From NCBI GenBank assembly GCA_026708505.1, contig JAPOUU010000099.1, positions 1-35,888 of the forward strand: a DNA stretch of 35,888 nucleotides, in the 5' to 3' direction. Below the pieces are notes generated by a model that was given only the letters and a program-made list of their open reading frames with translations, did no database searches and was not told where the DNA came from. A program made the position numbers and the translations under genes. How positions within the stretch are numbered: position 1 is the first letter of the stretch; every line of letters begins with the position of its first letter. Below, in pieces: positions 10,258-19,975 of the stretch. The stretch comes from Hyphomicrobiales bacterium. GTDB lineage: Bacteria; Pseudomonadota; Alphaproteobacteria; JAPOUT01.

Positions 10258-11307
10258 ATGGCACGCGCGAAAGCAGCGCGGAAGACCGCGCAGAAGTCTA
10301 AGGCAAAAACAAAAGCCCGGACCAAAACCAAGACATCCTCTCCCACGCGGATGGAGGATGATGCGTTTTTGCAGGCTTATCGAGACATGTTGCTGATTCG
10401 CCGTTTCGAGGAGCGGGCCGGGCAGATGTACGGGATGGGGCTGATAGGAGGCTTCTGTCATCTATACATCGGACAAGAGGCGGTCGTGGTGGGTCTGCAA
10501 TCGGCGCTGCAAGAAGGCGACCAGGTGATTACCGGCTACCGCGACCACGGGCATATGCTCGCATGCGGAGCAACGCCGAACGAAGTTATGGCGGAACTCA
10601 CGGGCCGCCGTGACGGATGCTCTCGCGGCAAAGGGGGGTCAATGCACATGTTCGCCATCGACAAGGGTTTTTACGGCGGGCACGGAATCGTCGGCGCGCA
10701 AGTGCCTCTTGGTACCGGTCTTGCCTTCGCCAACCGTTACCGCAAACAGAAGAACGTCTGTCTTGCGTACTTCGGTGACGGCGCCGCCAACCAGGGGCAA
10801 GTCTATGAAAGTTTCAATATGGCGGAGTTGTGGGACTTGCCGGTTATCTATGTCATTGAGAACAACCGTTACGCCATGGGGACAAGTTTGAAGCGCGCCT
10901 CGGCGCAGACGGATCTCTCCAAGCGCGGTTTGAGTTTTGACATCCCCGGCGAGCAGGTGGACGGCATGGATGTCGAAGCGGTTCGCGAGGCAGGCTTGCG
11001 TACGGCCGCATGGTGCCGTGAGGGTAAGGGCCCTTACATCCTCGAGATGATGACTTATCGTTATCGCGGGCACTCGATGTCGGATCCGGCGAAATACCGG
11101 GAGCGCGGCGAAGTTGATGAAGTTCGACAAACGCGCGACCCCATTGATCATGCAGGGCGTCTTTTAATCAAGCGTAAGTTGGCGGACGAAGCCCAACTCA
11201 AAGAAATCGACAAAGAGATTCGTGCAATCGTCTCGGATGCGGCGACGTTCGCGCAGGACAATCCCGAGCCCGACGTCGCCGAACTCTACACGGATGTCTA
11301 CCTATGA
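10258..11307 (+). CDS. pdhA: Pyruvate dehydrogenase E1 component, alpha subunit
   Basis: With PdhB it forms the thiamine-diphosphate enzyme that decarboxylates pyruvate and passes the acetyl group to E2. The 349-residue protein shows the TPP motif GDGAANQGQ (about 173-181) closed by ENN (about 201-203), and the E1-alpha loop YRYRGHSMSDP that contacts the cofactor. Residues 1-31 are an unusual tail of Lys, Arg, Ala and Thr (for example KSKAKTKARTKTKTSS), probably disordered. The start is set by a strong AAGGAG ribosome site. It is the first gene of pdhA-pdhB-pdhC-lpd-lipA. Confidence 0.97.
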   Translation: MARAKAARKTAQKSKAKTKARTKTKTSSPTRMEDDAFLQAYRDMLLIRRFEERAGQMYGMGLIGGFCHLYIGQEAVVVGLQSALQEGDQVITGYRDHGHMLACGATPNEVMAELTGRRDGCSRGKGGSMHMFAIDKGFYGGHGIVGAQVPLGTGLAFANRYRKQKNVCLAYFGDGAANQGQVYESFNMAELWDLPVIYVIENNRYAMGTSLKRASAQTDLSKRGLSFDIPGEQVDGMDVEAVREAGLRTAAWCREGKGPYILEMMTYRYRGHSMSDPAKYRERGEVDEVRQTRDPIDHAGRLLIKRKLADEAQLKEIDKEIRAIVSDAATFAQDNPEPDVAELYTDVYL

Positions 11308-11316
11308 GGTGCACTG

Positions 11317-12708
11317 ATGTCTGTTGATATTCTCATGCCCGCGCTTTCGCCGACGATGCAGGAAGGCTCTTTGCGTCGCTGGCTGGTGAAGGAAGGCGAT
11401 GTAGTTTCCTCGGGCGATGTCATCGCCGAAGTCGAGACCGACAAGGCGACGATGGAGGTCGAGGCGGTGGATGAGGGCCGCATCGGCCGGATTGTCGTGC
11501 CCGAGGGAGAAAATGTTCCGGTGCGCTCGGTGATAGCGGTGCTGTTGCAAGACGGCGAGGAGATGCCGACGGCGGCTTCCGCAAACAGCACGAAGGATTC
11601 CCCCTCGCCGAAACAAAAGACGGAAGAGGCGAAAGAGTCGCCGCCTCCGCAGGCGCCGCGGCCGCCGAAACTCGAAACTCTCAACGAGGGAATGGAGTCC
11701 TCTTGGACGGAATCGACTCCGGTAACCTCGATGAGCGTGCGCGAGGCGTTGCGGGACGCAATGGCGGAGGAGATGCGCCGCGATGACCGGGTGTTTCTGT
11801 TTGGCGAGGAAGTTGGTGAATACCAGGGTGCATACAAGGTTTCGCAGGGGCTGCTCGAAGAATTCGGCGAGCATCGAGTTTTTGACACGCCGATAACCGA
11901 ACATGGTTTTACGGGCTTGGCGGTCGGCGCCGCGTTTGCAGGGCTGCGTCCGATTGTGGAATTCATGACTTTCAATTTTGCGATGCAGGCGATGGACCAA
12001 ATCATCAACTCGGCCGCAAAGATGCTGTATATGTCGGGGGGCACGCTGGGCTGTCCGATAGTGTTCCGCGGACCCAACGGCGCGGCCGCGCGCGTAACGG
12101 CGCAGCATAGCCAGGATTACTCGGCATGGTATGCGCATATACCGGGTTTGAAGGTTGTCGCGCCATATACGGCATCGGATGCGAAAGGCCTGTTGAAGGC
12201 GGCCATTCGGGACCCGAACCCGGTCGTGTTTTTGGAAAACGAAATTCTATACGGGCACAGTTTCGATGTCCCCGAAGTGGACGACTGGGTTCTGCCCATC
12301 GGAAAAGCAAGAGTGCTGCGTTCGGGTGCGGATATTACCATCGTGAGTTACTCGCATGCGCTGACATTTGTGCTGGCGGCTTGCGAGGCATTGTCGAGTG
12401 AGCACGGCATCGAGGCGGAAGTAATCGATTTGCGCTCGTTGCGACCGCTCGATATGGAAACGATTTTGGAGTCCGTGCGCAAGAGCAACCGCATTGTCGT
12501 TGTCGAGCAGGGCTGGGGCGTGTGCGGCATCGGAGCGGAGATTTCCGCCCGGGTGTGCGCTGAAGCGTTCGATCATTTGGACGCGCCTCCGATGCGCGTA
12601 TCGGGCGAGGATGTTCCGATGCCCTATGCCGCCAATTTGGAAGCGCTCGCGTTGCCGGATGCAAACCGCGTCATTGAAGCGGTGCGCGCCGTTTGTTATG
12701 CGGAATAA
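11317..12708 (+). CDS. pdhB: Pyruvate dehydrogenase E1 component, beta subunit with N-terminal lipoyl domain
   Basis: The 463-residue protein starts with a lipoyl domain (residues 1-80) with the modified lysine K43 in [12 protein letters not shown] Pro/Lys/Glu-rich linker (about 82-134) leads to the E1-beta transketolase-like domain (about 139-463; [52 protein letters not shown]). The extra lipoyl domain on E1-beta is known for the alphaproteobacterial complex, so it is a lineage marker. It begins 9 bases after pdhA behind a GAGGTG ribosome site. Confidence 0.97.
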   Translation: MSVDILMPALSPTMQEGSLRRWLVKEGDVVSSGDVIAEVETDKATMEVEAVDEGRIGRIVVPEGENVPVRSVIAVLLQDGEEMPTAASANSTKDSPSPKQKTEEAKESPPPQAPRPPKLETLNEGMESSWTESTPVTSMSVREALRDAMAEEMRRDDRVFLFGEEVGEYQGAYKVSQGLLEEFGEHRVFDTPITEHGFTGLAVGAAFAGLRPIVEFMTFNFAMQAMDQIINSAAKMLYMSGGTLGCPIVFRGPNGAAARVTAQHSQDYSAWYAHIPGLKVVAPYTASDAKGLLKAAIRDPNPVVFLENEILYGHSFDVPEVDDWVLPIGKARVLRSGADITIVSYSHALTFVLAACEALSSEHGIEAEVIDLRSLRPLDMETILESVRKSNRIVVVEQGWGVCGIGAEISARVCAEAFDHLDAPPMRVSGEDVPMPYAANLEALALPDANRVIEAVRAVCYAE

Positions 12709-12714
12709 TCAAAA

Positions 12715-14010
12715 ATGAGCATCACGCTGAAACTTCCCGCGCTTTCCCCGACGATGACGGAAGGCACGGTTTCCAAATGGCTTGTCAAAGAGGGGGATAA
12801 TGTTTCGCCCGGCGATATTCTCGCCGAAATAGAAACCGACAAGGCGACGATGGAGATGGAAGCGGTGGATTCGGGGACAATCGGGAAGATATTGGTTGCC
12901 GCGGGCACAAGCGCTCCTGTTCATACGCCGATAGCGGTTTTATTGGAGGAGGGCGAAAGCGAGGCGAATGTTTCCGCCGAAGAAACTCCTGCCGAAGCAA
13001 AGACCGAAAAGACTGAAAAGACCAAAAAGGCCGAAGAGAAAAAACCCGAACAAAAGAAAGAGTCGAAAAAAGCCGCCCCGAAAACATCGGCGGCCCCGCC
13101 ACCAACTCCGGTGCCGCCATCGTCCGGGCGCGTCTTCGCGACTCCCTTGGCGCGGCGACTGGCCCGGGAGAAAGGCGTTGCGCTGAATCAAATTCAGGGA
13201 AGCGGACCGCACGGAAGAATTATAAAGCGCGATGTGGAGACGGCAACGCCCGCAATTGCTTCGAGCGCTTCCCTTCCGGCCGTTGATCCTCGCAGTTTTT
13301 ATTCGCCCGATAGTTTTGAAGAAGTTCCCCTTGATAATATGCGCCGTGCAATTGCGAAACGTCTGACGCAATCAATGCAGCAGGCTCCGCATTATTACCT
13401 GACGGTTGATTGCCGGATTGATTTGCTGACGCAGGCGCGCAAGCGTTTGAACGAGCGGAGCGAGAAAAACAAATCGGGTGCGAGATTGTCGATAAACGAC
13501 TTTTTGCTGCGTGCGACGGCTTTGTCGCTCATTGAATTTCCCGATGTTAATTCGAGTTGGGCGGATGCCGTGCTGCTGCGTCACCGCCACGCCGACATTT
13601 CCATCGCGGTTGCCCTCGAGGGCGGAGGTTTGATTACACCGATAGTTCGTGCGGTTGAATCAAAGGGCTTGTCGCAGATATCGGCGGAATCGCGTGATTT
13701 GATAACGCGCGCCCGCGAACGCAAGCTCGAGCCGGAAGAATACGAGGGCGGAACTTTCACCATTTCCAATTTGGGAATGTTCGGCATTCGTGAGTTCACT
13801 GCGGTCATTAATCCGCCGCAATCTGCAATTTTGGCGGTTGGCGCGGGTCGCAAGGTGCCTGTGGTTTCGGAGGGCGGCAAGACGAGTTTCGCCGAAGTAA
13901 TGACGTTGACGCTGTCTTGCGACCACCGTGTGATTGACGGAGCTTTGGGCGCTCGCTTTCTGGGAGCCCTGCGCGAGCGCATCGAAGACCCTTTTACTTT
14001 GCTGCTATGA
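12715..14010 (+). CDS. pdhC: Pyruvate dehydrogenase E2, dihydrolipoamide acetyltransferase
   Basis: E2 is the structural core that moves the acetyl group from lipoate to CoA. The 431-residue protein has a lipoyl domain (1-78, K43 in [11 protein letters not shown]), a charged and then Pro-rich linker (about 80-138; [20 protein letters not shown]), a peripheral-subunit-binding domain (about 140-176; [14 protein letters not shown]) and the catalytic domain (about 205-431) ending in the motif DHRVIDG with H404 and D408. No ribosome site is clear, and the gene begins 6 bases after pdhB, so translation is probably coupled. Confidence 0.97.
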   Translation: MSITLKLPALSPTMTEGTVSKWLVKEGDNVSPGDILAEIETDKATMEMEAVDSGTIGKILVAAGTSAPVHTPIAVLLEEGESEANVSAEETPAEAKTEKTEKTKKAEEKKPEQKKESKKAAPKTSAAPPPTPVPPSSGRVFATPLARRLAREKGVALNQIQGSGPHGRIIKRDVETATPAIASSASLPAVDPRSFYSPDSFEEVPLDNMRRAIAKRLTQSMQQAPHYYLTVDCRIDLLTQARKRLNERSEKNKSGARLSINDFLLRATALSLIEFPDVNSSWADAVLLRHRHADISIAVALEGGGLITPIVRAVESKGLSQISAESRDLITRARERKLEPEEYEGGTFTISNLGMFGIREFTAVINPPQSAILAVGAGRKVPVVSEGGKTSFAEVMTLTLSCDHRVIDGALGARFLGALRERIEDPFTLLL

Positions 14011-14020
14011 GGACGCTGGC

Positions 14021-15418
14021 ATGAGCAAATATGACGTTGTGATTATCGGATCCGGTCCCGGCGGTTATGTTGCCGCGATACGGGCCGCCCAGCTGGGTTT
14101 GAAGACGGCGATTGTCGAGCGTGAACATCTCGGCGGCATCTGTCTGCACTGGGGCTGCATTCCGACGAAAGCATTGCTGCGCAGCGCGGAGGTCTACCAT
14201 TTGCTGGAACATTTGGACGAGTTTGGCCTCTCGGCGCAGAATCCAAGTTTTGACATAGGCGCAATTGTCAAACGCAGTCGCAAGATATCGAAGCGTTTGG
14301 GCGACGGGGTGAAATTCCTGCTAAGGAAAAACAAAGTGGATGTGGTTTTGGGCGAAGGTCGCCTGGGCGGCTCGGGTGTTGTGGTCGAGACGGGTGACGG
14401 GCGCAAGGAACTGGCATCGGCGAATGTCATCGTTGCAACGGGTGCGCGTGCGCGGGTGCTGGACGGCTTGAAGCCGGACGGTGAGGCAATATGGGACTAT
14501 AAGAATGCGATGGTTCCCGAAACCTTGCCGAAGTCGTTGTTGGTGGTGGGCGCGGGTGCAATCGGTGTTGAGTTTGCAAGTTTTTATCGGAGTTTTGGCG
14601 CGGAGGTGTGTTTGTTGGAGACGGCGGAGCGCATTTTGCCGGTTGAGGATGCCGAGATTTCCGCGCTTGCGCGCGAGGCGTTCGAGAAACAAGGCATGCG
14701 CGTTTTGACGGGGGCAACGCTTGTTTCGGCAAAAGTCGAGTCCAAGGGAAAGTCGGTTCGTGTTCGCATGAAAGACGGCGAAGGCAAGGAGACGGAAGAA
14801 GTTTTTGAGCGCGTGATATCCGCTGTCGGCATCGTCGGCAACATTGAGAATATCGGTTTGGAGGAAGCCGGCGTGCGGACCGAGCGCGGGCATATCAAGG
14901 TTGATGCGCACATGTTGACCGGCGCCCCGAACATTTACGCGATCGGGGATGTTGCCGGGCCTCCGTGGTTGGCGCACAAGGCGAACCACGAGGGCGTGCT
15001 GGCAGTGGAGCGGATTGCCGGATACGAAGGTGCGCATCCGATTGATTACGCATCCATTCCGGGTTGCACATATTGCCGTCCGCAGATTGCGAGCATCGGG
15101 ATGACCGAGGAGGCTGCCGCCAAAGCCGGGCACAAGCTCCGCATCGGACGCTTTCCGTTTATCGGTAACGGCAAGGCGCTGGCGCTGGGTGACTCGGAGG
15201 GTTTGGTGAAAACAATCTTCGATGAAAAAACCGGCGCGTTATTGGGAGCCCATATGATAGGCGCGGAGGTTACCGAATTGATTCAGGGCTACGCCATCGC
15301 GCGCACCCTGGAGAGCACGGAGGCCGAGTTGATGCGCACGGTCTTTCCGCATCCGACATTAAGCGAGATGATGCATGAATCGGTGCTGGATGCTTATGGT
15401 CATGCATTGCATATGTGA
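14021..15418 (+). CDS. lpd: Dihydrolipoyl dehydrogenase (E3)
   Basis: E3 reoxidises dihydrolipoyl groups with FAD and NAD+. The 465-residue protein has the FAD loop GSGPGG (10-15), the redox disulfide C41/C46 (GGICLHWGCIPTK), the NAD loop VGAGAIGVEFA and the His-Glu pair H444/E449 in FPHPTLSEMMHE. The open frame extends back to 13934 into pdhC, but the ATG at 14021 gives the normal start and is preceded by GAGGA. Being in the pdh operon, it probably serves pyruvate dehydrogenase first. Confidence 0.97.
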   Translation: MSKYDVVIIGSGPGGYVAAIRAAQLGLKTAIVEREHLGGICLHWGCIPTKALLRSAEVYHLLEHLDEFGLSAQNPSFDIGAIVKRSRKISKRLGDGVKFLLRKNKVDVVLGEGRLGGSGVVVETGDGRKELASANVIVATGARARVLDGLKPDGEAIWDYKNAMVPETLPKSLLVVGAGAIGVEFASFYRSFGAEVCLLETAERILPVEDAEISALAREAFEKQGMRVLTGATLVSAKVESKGKSVRVRMKDGEGKETEEVFERVISAVGIVGNIENIGLEEAGVRTERGHIKVDAHMLTGAPNIYAIGDVAGPPWLAHKANHEGVLAVERIAGYEGAHPIDYASIPGCTYCRPQIASIGMTEEAAAKAGHKLRIGRFPFIGNGKALALGDSEGLVKTIFDEKTGALLGAHMIGAEVTELIQGYAIARTLESTEAELMRTVFPHPTLSEMMHESVLDAYGHALHM

Positions 15419-15427
15419 GCCGCAACG

Positions 15428-16390
15428 ATGACGATTTTGATTGACACAGTTTCGAACAAAGACGCGCAACCGCGTCATCCCGAAAAGATGCGTATTGAAG
15501 AAACTCCCACGCCGCGCAAGCCGGATTGGATTCGGGTGCGTGCGCCGGGACTGGGCGGCGAGTATGGAAAGACTCGCGATATCCTCCGCTCGCACGGGCT
15601 GGTGACGGTGTGCGAAGAGGCGGGCTGTCCGAACATCTCCGAATGCTGGGCGCAAAAGCATGCGACCATGATGATTATGGGTGAGGTGTGCACGCGGGCA
15701 TGCGCCTTTTGCAATGTCCGGACGGGCATGCCCGAACCGCTCGAGGCGGATGAGGGCGAACGCGTCGGCAAGGCGGTTGCGGAGTTGGGATTGTCGCATG
15801 TGGTAATCACTTCGGTCGATAGGGACGACCTTGATGATGGAGGCGCTGCGCATTTTGCCGGCGTGGTTCGAGAAGTTCGCGCGCGCACGCCGGAAACAAC
15901 GATAGAGATTCTCACGCCGGACTTTTTGCGAAAGGACGGCGCGTTGGAAATTTTGCTGCAAGAGCGCGTTGATGTGTTTAATCACAATCTTGAAACCGTT
16001 CCGCGGTTGTATCCTTCCATTCGCCCGGGCGCGCGTTATTACCATTCGTTGCGCTTGTTGGAGCAAGCCAAGGAGACGGACAAACGCGTCTTTACCAAGT
16101 CGGGCTTGATGGTGGGGCTGGGAGAAACGCGTGAAGAGATTTTGCAAGTGATGGACGACATGCGTTGCGCCGGCGTCGATTTTATTACCATCGGGCAATA
16201 TCTCCGGCCCACGCGCCGCCACGCTCCCATTGACCGTTTTGTCACGCCCGAAGAATTTAACACTTATCGCGAGATTGCCGAGGCAAAAGGATTTCTTTTG
16301 GCGGCGAGCGGTCCGATGGTGCGCTCGTCCTACCATGCCGGTGAAGATTTTCGGCGCCTGCAAGCGAATCGCCTGGCGCAGCATCCTTAA
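15428..16390 (+). CDS. lipA: Lipoyl synthase
   Basis: LipA inserts two sulfurs into octanoyl groups on lipoyl domains by radical SAM chemistry. The 320-residue protein has the auxiliary-cluster cysteines C62, C67 and C73 ([12 protein letters not shown]), the radical SAM motif C88-x3-C92-x2-C95 (CTRACAFC) and the C-terminal RSSYHA serine motif. It is 9 bases after lpd, so the sulfur-insertion enzyme is made with the complex that needs lipoate (E1-beta and E2 here). No lipB lies in the window. Confidence 0.97.
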   Translation: MTILIDTVSNKDAQPRHPEKMRIEETPTPRKPDWIRVRAPGLGGEYGKTRDILRSHGLVTVCEEAGCPNISECWAQKHATMMIMGEVCTRACAFCNVRTGMPEPLEADEGERVGKAVAELGLSHVVITSVDRDDLDDGGAAHFAGVVREVRARTPETTIEILTPDFLRKDGALEILLQERVDVFNHNLETVPRLYPSIRPGARYYHSLRLLEQAKETDKRVFTKSGLMVGLGETREEILQVMDDMRCAGVDFITIGQYLRPTRRHAPIDRFVTPEEFNTYREIAEAKGFLLAASGPMVRSSYHAGEDFRRLQANRLAQHP

Positions 16391-16394
16391 CATT

Positions 16395-16871
16395 GTGCCG
16401 ACATATACGAAGAAACGCTTTGCACCCTTTACGCCATCCGAGATGTTCGAATTGGTCGGGGATGTTGAGAAATACCCGCAATTTTTGCCGTGGTGCTCGG
16501 ATGCGCAAGTGGGGGAGCTGCAGCGTGCGCAGGACGGCCGGGAATTTTTTGATGCGGAACTCCGCGTTGCTTATAAGGTGTTGCACGAACGGTTTCTCTC
16601 CCGGGTTTTCCTTGACCGGGAGAATTTAAAGATTGAGATAGGTTATCTGGATGGACCTTTTCGAACGCTTAACAATCGATGGGCTTTTCTCTTGAAGGAA
16701 GAGGGCGGCATCAAAGGCGTTGAGGTCGATTTTTTCATTGAATTTGCGTTTCGCTCGAGAGTATTGGGTCTTGTCGCCGGGCCCGTGTTCGGCGAAGCTG
16801 CAAAACGCATGACCGGAGCGTTTTTTCAACGCGCCGAAGCCCTTTATGGCGCAACCTCTCGATTCGCTTGA
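16395..16871 (+). CDS. COQ10/RatA-type START-domain protein
   Basis: The chosen 158-residue protein starts at a GTG 4 bases after lipA and reads PTYTKKRFAPFTPSEMFEL, matching the usual N-terminus of this family. The longer open frame from 16230 overlaps lipA and is rejected. The motif DVEKYPQFLPWC and the tail pattern FGEAAKRMTGAFFQRAEALYG are diagnostic of COQ10/RatA (polyketide cyclase / START-like fold). The yeast and alphaproteobacterial members bind ubiquinone and support respiration. The E. coli relative RatA was named as a toxin, but the position after lipA favours the quinone role. Confidence 0.88.
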   Translation: MPTYTKKRFAPFTPSEMFELVGDVEKYPQFLPWCSDAQVGELQRAQDGREFFDAELRVAYKVLHERFLSRVFLDRENLKIEIGYLDGPFRTLNNRWAFLLKEEGGIKGVEVDFFIEFAFRSRVLGLVAGPVFGEAAKRMTGAFFQRAEALYGATSRFA

Positions 16872-16895
16872 GGTGCATGTTGTCTGTGTTATCTT
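16868..16895 (+). promoter_or_regulatory. Putative promoter of the glutamate-synthase-like gene
   Basis: TTGAGG (16868-16873), a 16-base spacer and TATCTT (16890-16895) would start transcription near 16902 and leave a leader of about 21 bases with a strong AAGGAG ribosome site. A second option, TTGTCT-18-TATAAA (16880-16909), would put the ribosome site at the very 5' end and is less likely. Confidence 0.4.
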
Positions 16896-16922
16896 TAATA
16901 CCCTATAAAAGGAGAACTCCCG

Positions 16923-18437
16923 ATGCTGTCTGATTTAACCCTTTTGGAGGAAGCTATTTTTCATATGGTGGCACTTCTCTCTAATCTTTTCGTGCTTGCG
17001 ATCGGGTTGGTTTTCGTTTTTTTGGTGGTGGTTTATATAATTGACCGTACGCAAACCAAGCATGCGATCCGGCGCAATTTTCCGATTATTGGACGTTTTC
17101 GTTATTTGTTCGAGAATCTCGGTGAATATTTTCGCCAGTATTTCTTTGCTATGGACCGCGAAGAAATGCCCTTCAACCGGGCGCAAAGAAGCTGGGTCTA
17201 TCGGGCGGCCAAAGGCGTTGACGACACGGTTGCGTTCGGGTCTACCAATGACATTGGTGTGCGCGGAACAATTCTGTTCGTGAATTGTCCGTTTCCCACC
17301 CTTGAGGAGGACGCAACCGATCCTGAAAACATCACCATCGGAAAATATAGCCGGCAGCCTTATACGACGAATTCGCTTTTCAACATATCCGGCATGAGTT
17401 ACGGGGCGATATCAAAGCCCGCCGTCCGGGCGCTTTCAAAAGGCGCGGGCATGGCGGGGTGCTGGATGAATACGGGGGAAGGCGGACTCTCCCCCTACCA
17501 TCTCGAAGGCGGCGCCGATATCGTCTTTCAAATAGGAACCGCAAAATACGGTGTTCGCTCCCAGGACGGCGGCCTTAGCGATGAAAAGCTCAAGGAAGTC
17601 GCCGCACACGAGCAAGTCAAAATGTTCGAAATTAAACTCTCCCAGGGCGCAAAGCCCGGCAAGGGCGGCATCCTTCCCGGCGGGAAAGTCACCAAGGAAA
17701 TCGCGGCGATTCGAGGCATTACCGCGAAGGAAGACTCTATCAGCCCCAACCGTCATCCCGATATTGACAGCATCGAAGACCTCCTCGACACGGTGCAGCG
17801 GGTGCGAGAAGTAACCGGCAAGCCTACGGGCTTTAAGATGGTTCTTGGCGCTTACGGATGGCTCGATCGTTTCTGCGAGGAAATTTACAAACGCGGCATC
17901 GAAAACGCCCCCGATTTCATCACTCTCGATTCCGGTGACGGCGGAACCGGCGCGGCCCCCATGGCGCTCATCGATTCGGTGGGGCTGCCTATCTCCGAAA
18001 GCCTTCCGCGGCTGGTTGACGTGCTCGTGCGATACGGTTTGCGCGAGCGTATCAAGATTATTGCAAGCGGCAAGCTCATCAACCCGACCGAGATTGCATG
18101 GGCGTTCTGCATCGGTGCGGATTTTGTTACATCCGCACGCGGCTTCATGTTTTCGCTCGGATGCATCCAGGCCCTGCAATGCAATAAAAATACTTGCCCT
18201 ACAGGCATAACTACTCACGACCGCAGGCTTCAGGTCGGCCTTGTTCCCGCCGATAAGGCCGTTCGAGTTGCACGTTACGCCCGGCGCATCGTGGATGATG
18301 TGTGCATGATCGCGCATTCTTGCGGCGTGCCCGAACCGCGGAAGTTGCGGCGTTATCATGCCTGCCAGATTCACAGCGACGGTCATGCATGTAGTTTGCA
18401 GGATTTGTATCCGCCGCCGTCGCCACCTTTATCCTGA
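16923..18437 (+). CDS. Membrane-anchored FMN-binding glutamate-synthase-family protein
   Basis: This 504-residue protein has one N-terminal membrane helix (about residues 19-41, LSNLFVLAIGLVFVFLVVVY) and then a domain like the FMN-binding central part of glutamate synthase. Visible motifs are NISGMSYGAIS, MNTGEGG, SQGAKPGKGGILPG, ITLDSGDGGTGAAP and a cysteine set C414-x5-C420-x4-C425 (CIQALQCNKNTC) matching the 3Fe-4S site of glutamate synthase. It lacks the glutamine amidotransferase domain and has no small-subunit gene beside it, so it cannot act as ordinary glutamate synthase. The substrate is unknown. It has its own promoter-like site and a strong ribosome site. Its last 9 bases overlap the convergent MFS gene. 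Confidence 0.85.
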   Translation: MLSDLTLLEEAIFHMVALLSNLFVLAIGLVFVFLVVVYIIDRTQTKHAIRRNFPIIGRFRYLFENLGEYFRQYFFAMDREEMPFNRAQRSWVYRAAKGVDDTVAFGSTNDIGVRGTILFVNCPFPTLEEDATDPENITIGKYSRQPYTTNSLFNISGMSYGAISKPAVRALSKGAGMAGCWMNTGEGGLSPYHLEGGADIVFQIGTAKYGVRSQDGGLSDEKLKEVAAHEQVKMFEIKLSQGAKPGKGGILPGGKVTKEIAAIRGITAKEDSISPNRHPDIDSIEDLLDTVQRVREVTGKPTGFKMVLGAYGWLDRFCEEIYKRGIENAPDFITLDSGDGGTGAAPMALIDSVGLPISESLPRLVDVLVRYGLRERIKIIASGKLINPTEIAWAFCIGADFVTSARGFMFSLGCIQALQCNKNTCPTGITTHDRRLQVGLVPADKAVRVARYARRIVDDVCMIAHSCGVPEPRKLRRYHACQIHSDGHACSLQDLYPPPSPPLS

Positions 18438-19670
18438 CGGTATTTCCCGGGGAGGCCGGTCCCGCGCACAGGCATAGGCTGCGCCCGATGCGGCCAGCAG
18501 CAATGCGAGCAGTGCGAAGATGCCGCGATAAGCCTCCTCCGGCGTGGCAGCCTCCGGATGCGGAAGAAAAAACTGCAACAAGAATCCGGTCAAGCTTTGC
18601 AGCAAAAACACTCCGAGAATGTTAACCATATTAAAAAGCGTGATGCCGCGGCCGGTGAGTCTGTCCGGAAACAGCGAACGTCCGTGTGCAAGCAGTGCAG
18701 GCATGTAGCCTGCGAAGATTCCCTGCGCTACGAATATCGCGACCACGGTTGTGCTGGACGGATTCGGTAAAACCGCAAGCGTGAGCATCAGCGCAACCGA
18801 TACGCTCATGCCGATGAGAACGGGAATTTTGCGGGAGTTCATCCATACATCCGCATTGGACCACAACAATATCGCGCAGGTATGAACAAGCGACACCAAC
18901 AAGAGTGCATCGCCCCGGGCCTCAAGTCCAAAGCCGTGCACGTCGGCAAGATAAGGTGAAAACCACAATCCCAGCAGCGTTACGAAACACGCATATCCGG
19001 TAATGTTTAATGGCAGTAATTTTTTCACATCCGGATGCAGCAGAACTTCTTTGAGGCCTTGCATGGCCTGTCGCCAACTTTCCTTCGGGTGCGGCGTGTG
19101 CCCGTCGGGAGCGTCGCGGATGAACGCATACATCGCCCACGCCACCAGAATCGAGAGAATCGCAAAGCACCAGAAACTGTTGCGCCATCCGATTGTCGCG
19201 GTGGCAAATGCAAAGGGCGCGGTGGCGCCAATCGTTCCCAGCCCTCCAATTCCAATATGAAAACCCGTGATGCTCGCAAAACGCTCGCGCGCGAACCACC
19301 GGCTGTACAGCAGCATTGGTCCCATCAGCAACGGAGAGCATCCCACGCCCATGAAAATGCGCGCGAGTATCATGTTGTCGAAGTTTTGAGCGACTGCAAA
19401 CAGGACGCAGGAAAGCGCCGTCAGCAACAAGCATAGGGACAGGGTGAGTCGCGCGCCGAACCGGTCAAGGCAAATCCCCAGCGGCAGCTGTACACACCCG
19501 AACGAGAGAAAGAAAACCCCGCTCAGCAATCCGAGGTCGGATGGCTCCAGACCGAAGTCACCGGCTAGATTCGGCGCTATCACCCCGATGGAATTGCGCA
19601 AAAACTCGCTGATGATAAAAGCAAGACAGCAGGTCGTTACAATGATGAGGAGGGGTCGGCGAACTTGCAT
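18429..19670 (-). CDS. Major facilitator superfamily transporter
   Basis: This 413-residue protein is almost wholly hydrophobic with about 12 predicted membrane helices. The loop between helices 2 and 3 reads GICLDRFGARL, matching the MFS signature G-x3-D-R-x-G-R/A. The N-terminus is short and basic (MQVRRPLL) before the first helix, which supports the chosen ATG. The substrate cannot be read from sequence. It is convergent with the glutamate-synthase-like gene (9-base overlap) and divergent from the DUF3126 gene. No Shine-Dalgarno sequence is clear. Confidence 0.88.
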   Translation of the reverse strand: MQVRRPLLIIVTTCCLAFIISEFLRNSIGVIAPNLAGDFGLEPSDLGLLSGVFFLSFGCVQLPLGICLDRFGARLTLSLCLLLTALSCVLFAVAQNFDNMILARIFMGVGCSPLLMGPMLLYSRWFARERFASITGFHIGIGGLGTIGATAPFAFATATIGWRNSFWCFAILSILVAWAMYAFIRDAPDGHTPHPKESWRQAMQGLKEVLLHPDVKKLLPLNITGYACFVTLLGLWFSPYLADVHGFGLEARGDALLLVSLVHTCAILLWSNADVWMNSRKIPVLIGMSVSVALMLTLAVLPNPSSTTVVAIFVAQGIFAGYMPALLAHGRSLFPDRLTGRGITLFNMVNILGVFLLQSLTGFLLQFFLPHPEAATPEEAYRGIFALLALLLAASGAAYACARDRPPREIPSG

Positions 19671-19725
19671 ATGGGGAAAGTTTTTTGTATTTATTGATGT
19701 AGAAGAGTCCCGCAGAAAGAATCAC

Positions 19726-19740
19726 TATAACAAAGGAGAC
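19726..19740 (+). promoter_or_regulatory. Possible -10 box and ribosome site before the DUF3126 gene
   Basis: TATAAC at 19726-19731 could be a -10 box, and AAAGGAG at 19732-19738 is a strong ribosome site 6 bases before the GTG start. No -35 was found at 16-18 bases, and the -10 would put transcription start inside or after the ribosome site. The ribosome site is much the safer call. Confidence 0.35.
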
Positions 19741-19744
19741 TACC

Positions 19745-19975
19745 GTGGAGAATACAGAGATTTTACGATTGCAGGAATACCTGCGAGGGCTGTTCAAGTT
19801 GCCGGAATTGTCCGTGAGGCGACGCGAATATAAAGACGACTCCGCAGAGGTCTATGTCGGCGAGGAATTCATCGCCGTGCTGTTCCGAAACGAGGAAGAG
19901 GGCGAAGTTTCCTACGCCTTTGAGATGGCCATTCTCGATATTGACCTTCCTGCGGCGCGACCGCTCTCGGAATGA
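19745..19975 (+). CDS. DUF3126 family protein
   Basis: This 76-residue protein starts with GTG behind a strong AAAGGAG site. Its sequence (EILRLQEYLRGLF, then RREYKDDSAEVYVG, then EEFIAVLFRNEEEGE and an Asp/Glu-rich end) fits DUF3126, a small family found mainly in alphaproteobacteria and of unknown function. It is soluble, with alternating strand and helix character. The stop overlaps the start of the carbonic anhydrase gene by four bases (ATGA), so they are co-translated. Confidence 0.8.
   Translation: MENTEILRLQEYLRGLFKLPELSVRRREYKDDSAEVYVGEEFIAVLFRNEEEGEVSYAFEMAILDIDLPAARPLSE

Noticed and set aside
11317-12960. Lipoyl domains on both PdhB and PdhC as a recent duplication
   Set aside because: A lipoyl domain on E1-beta is a known trait of alphaproteobacterial pyruvate dehydrogenase, so it is a lineage marker and not a novelty.
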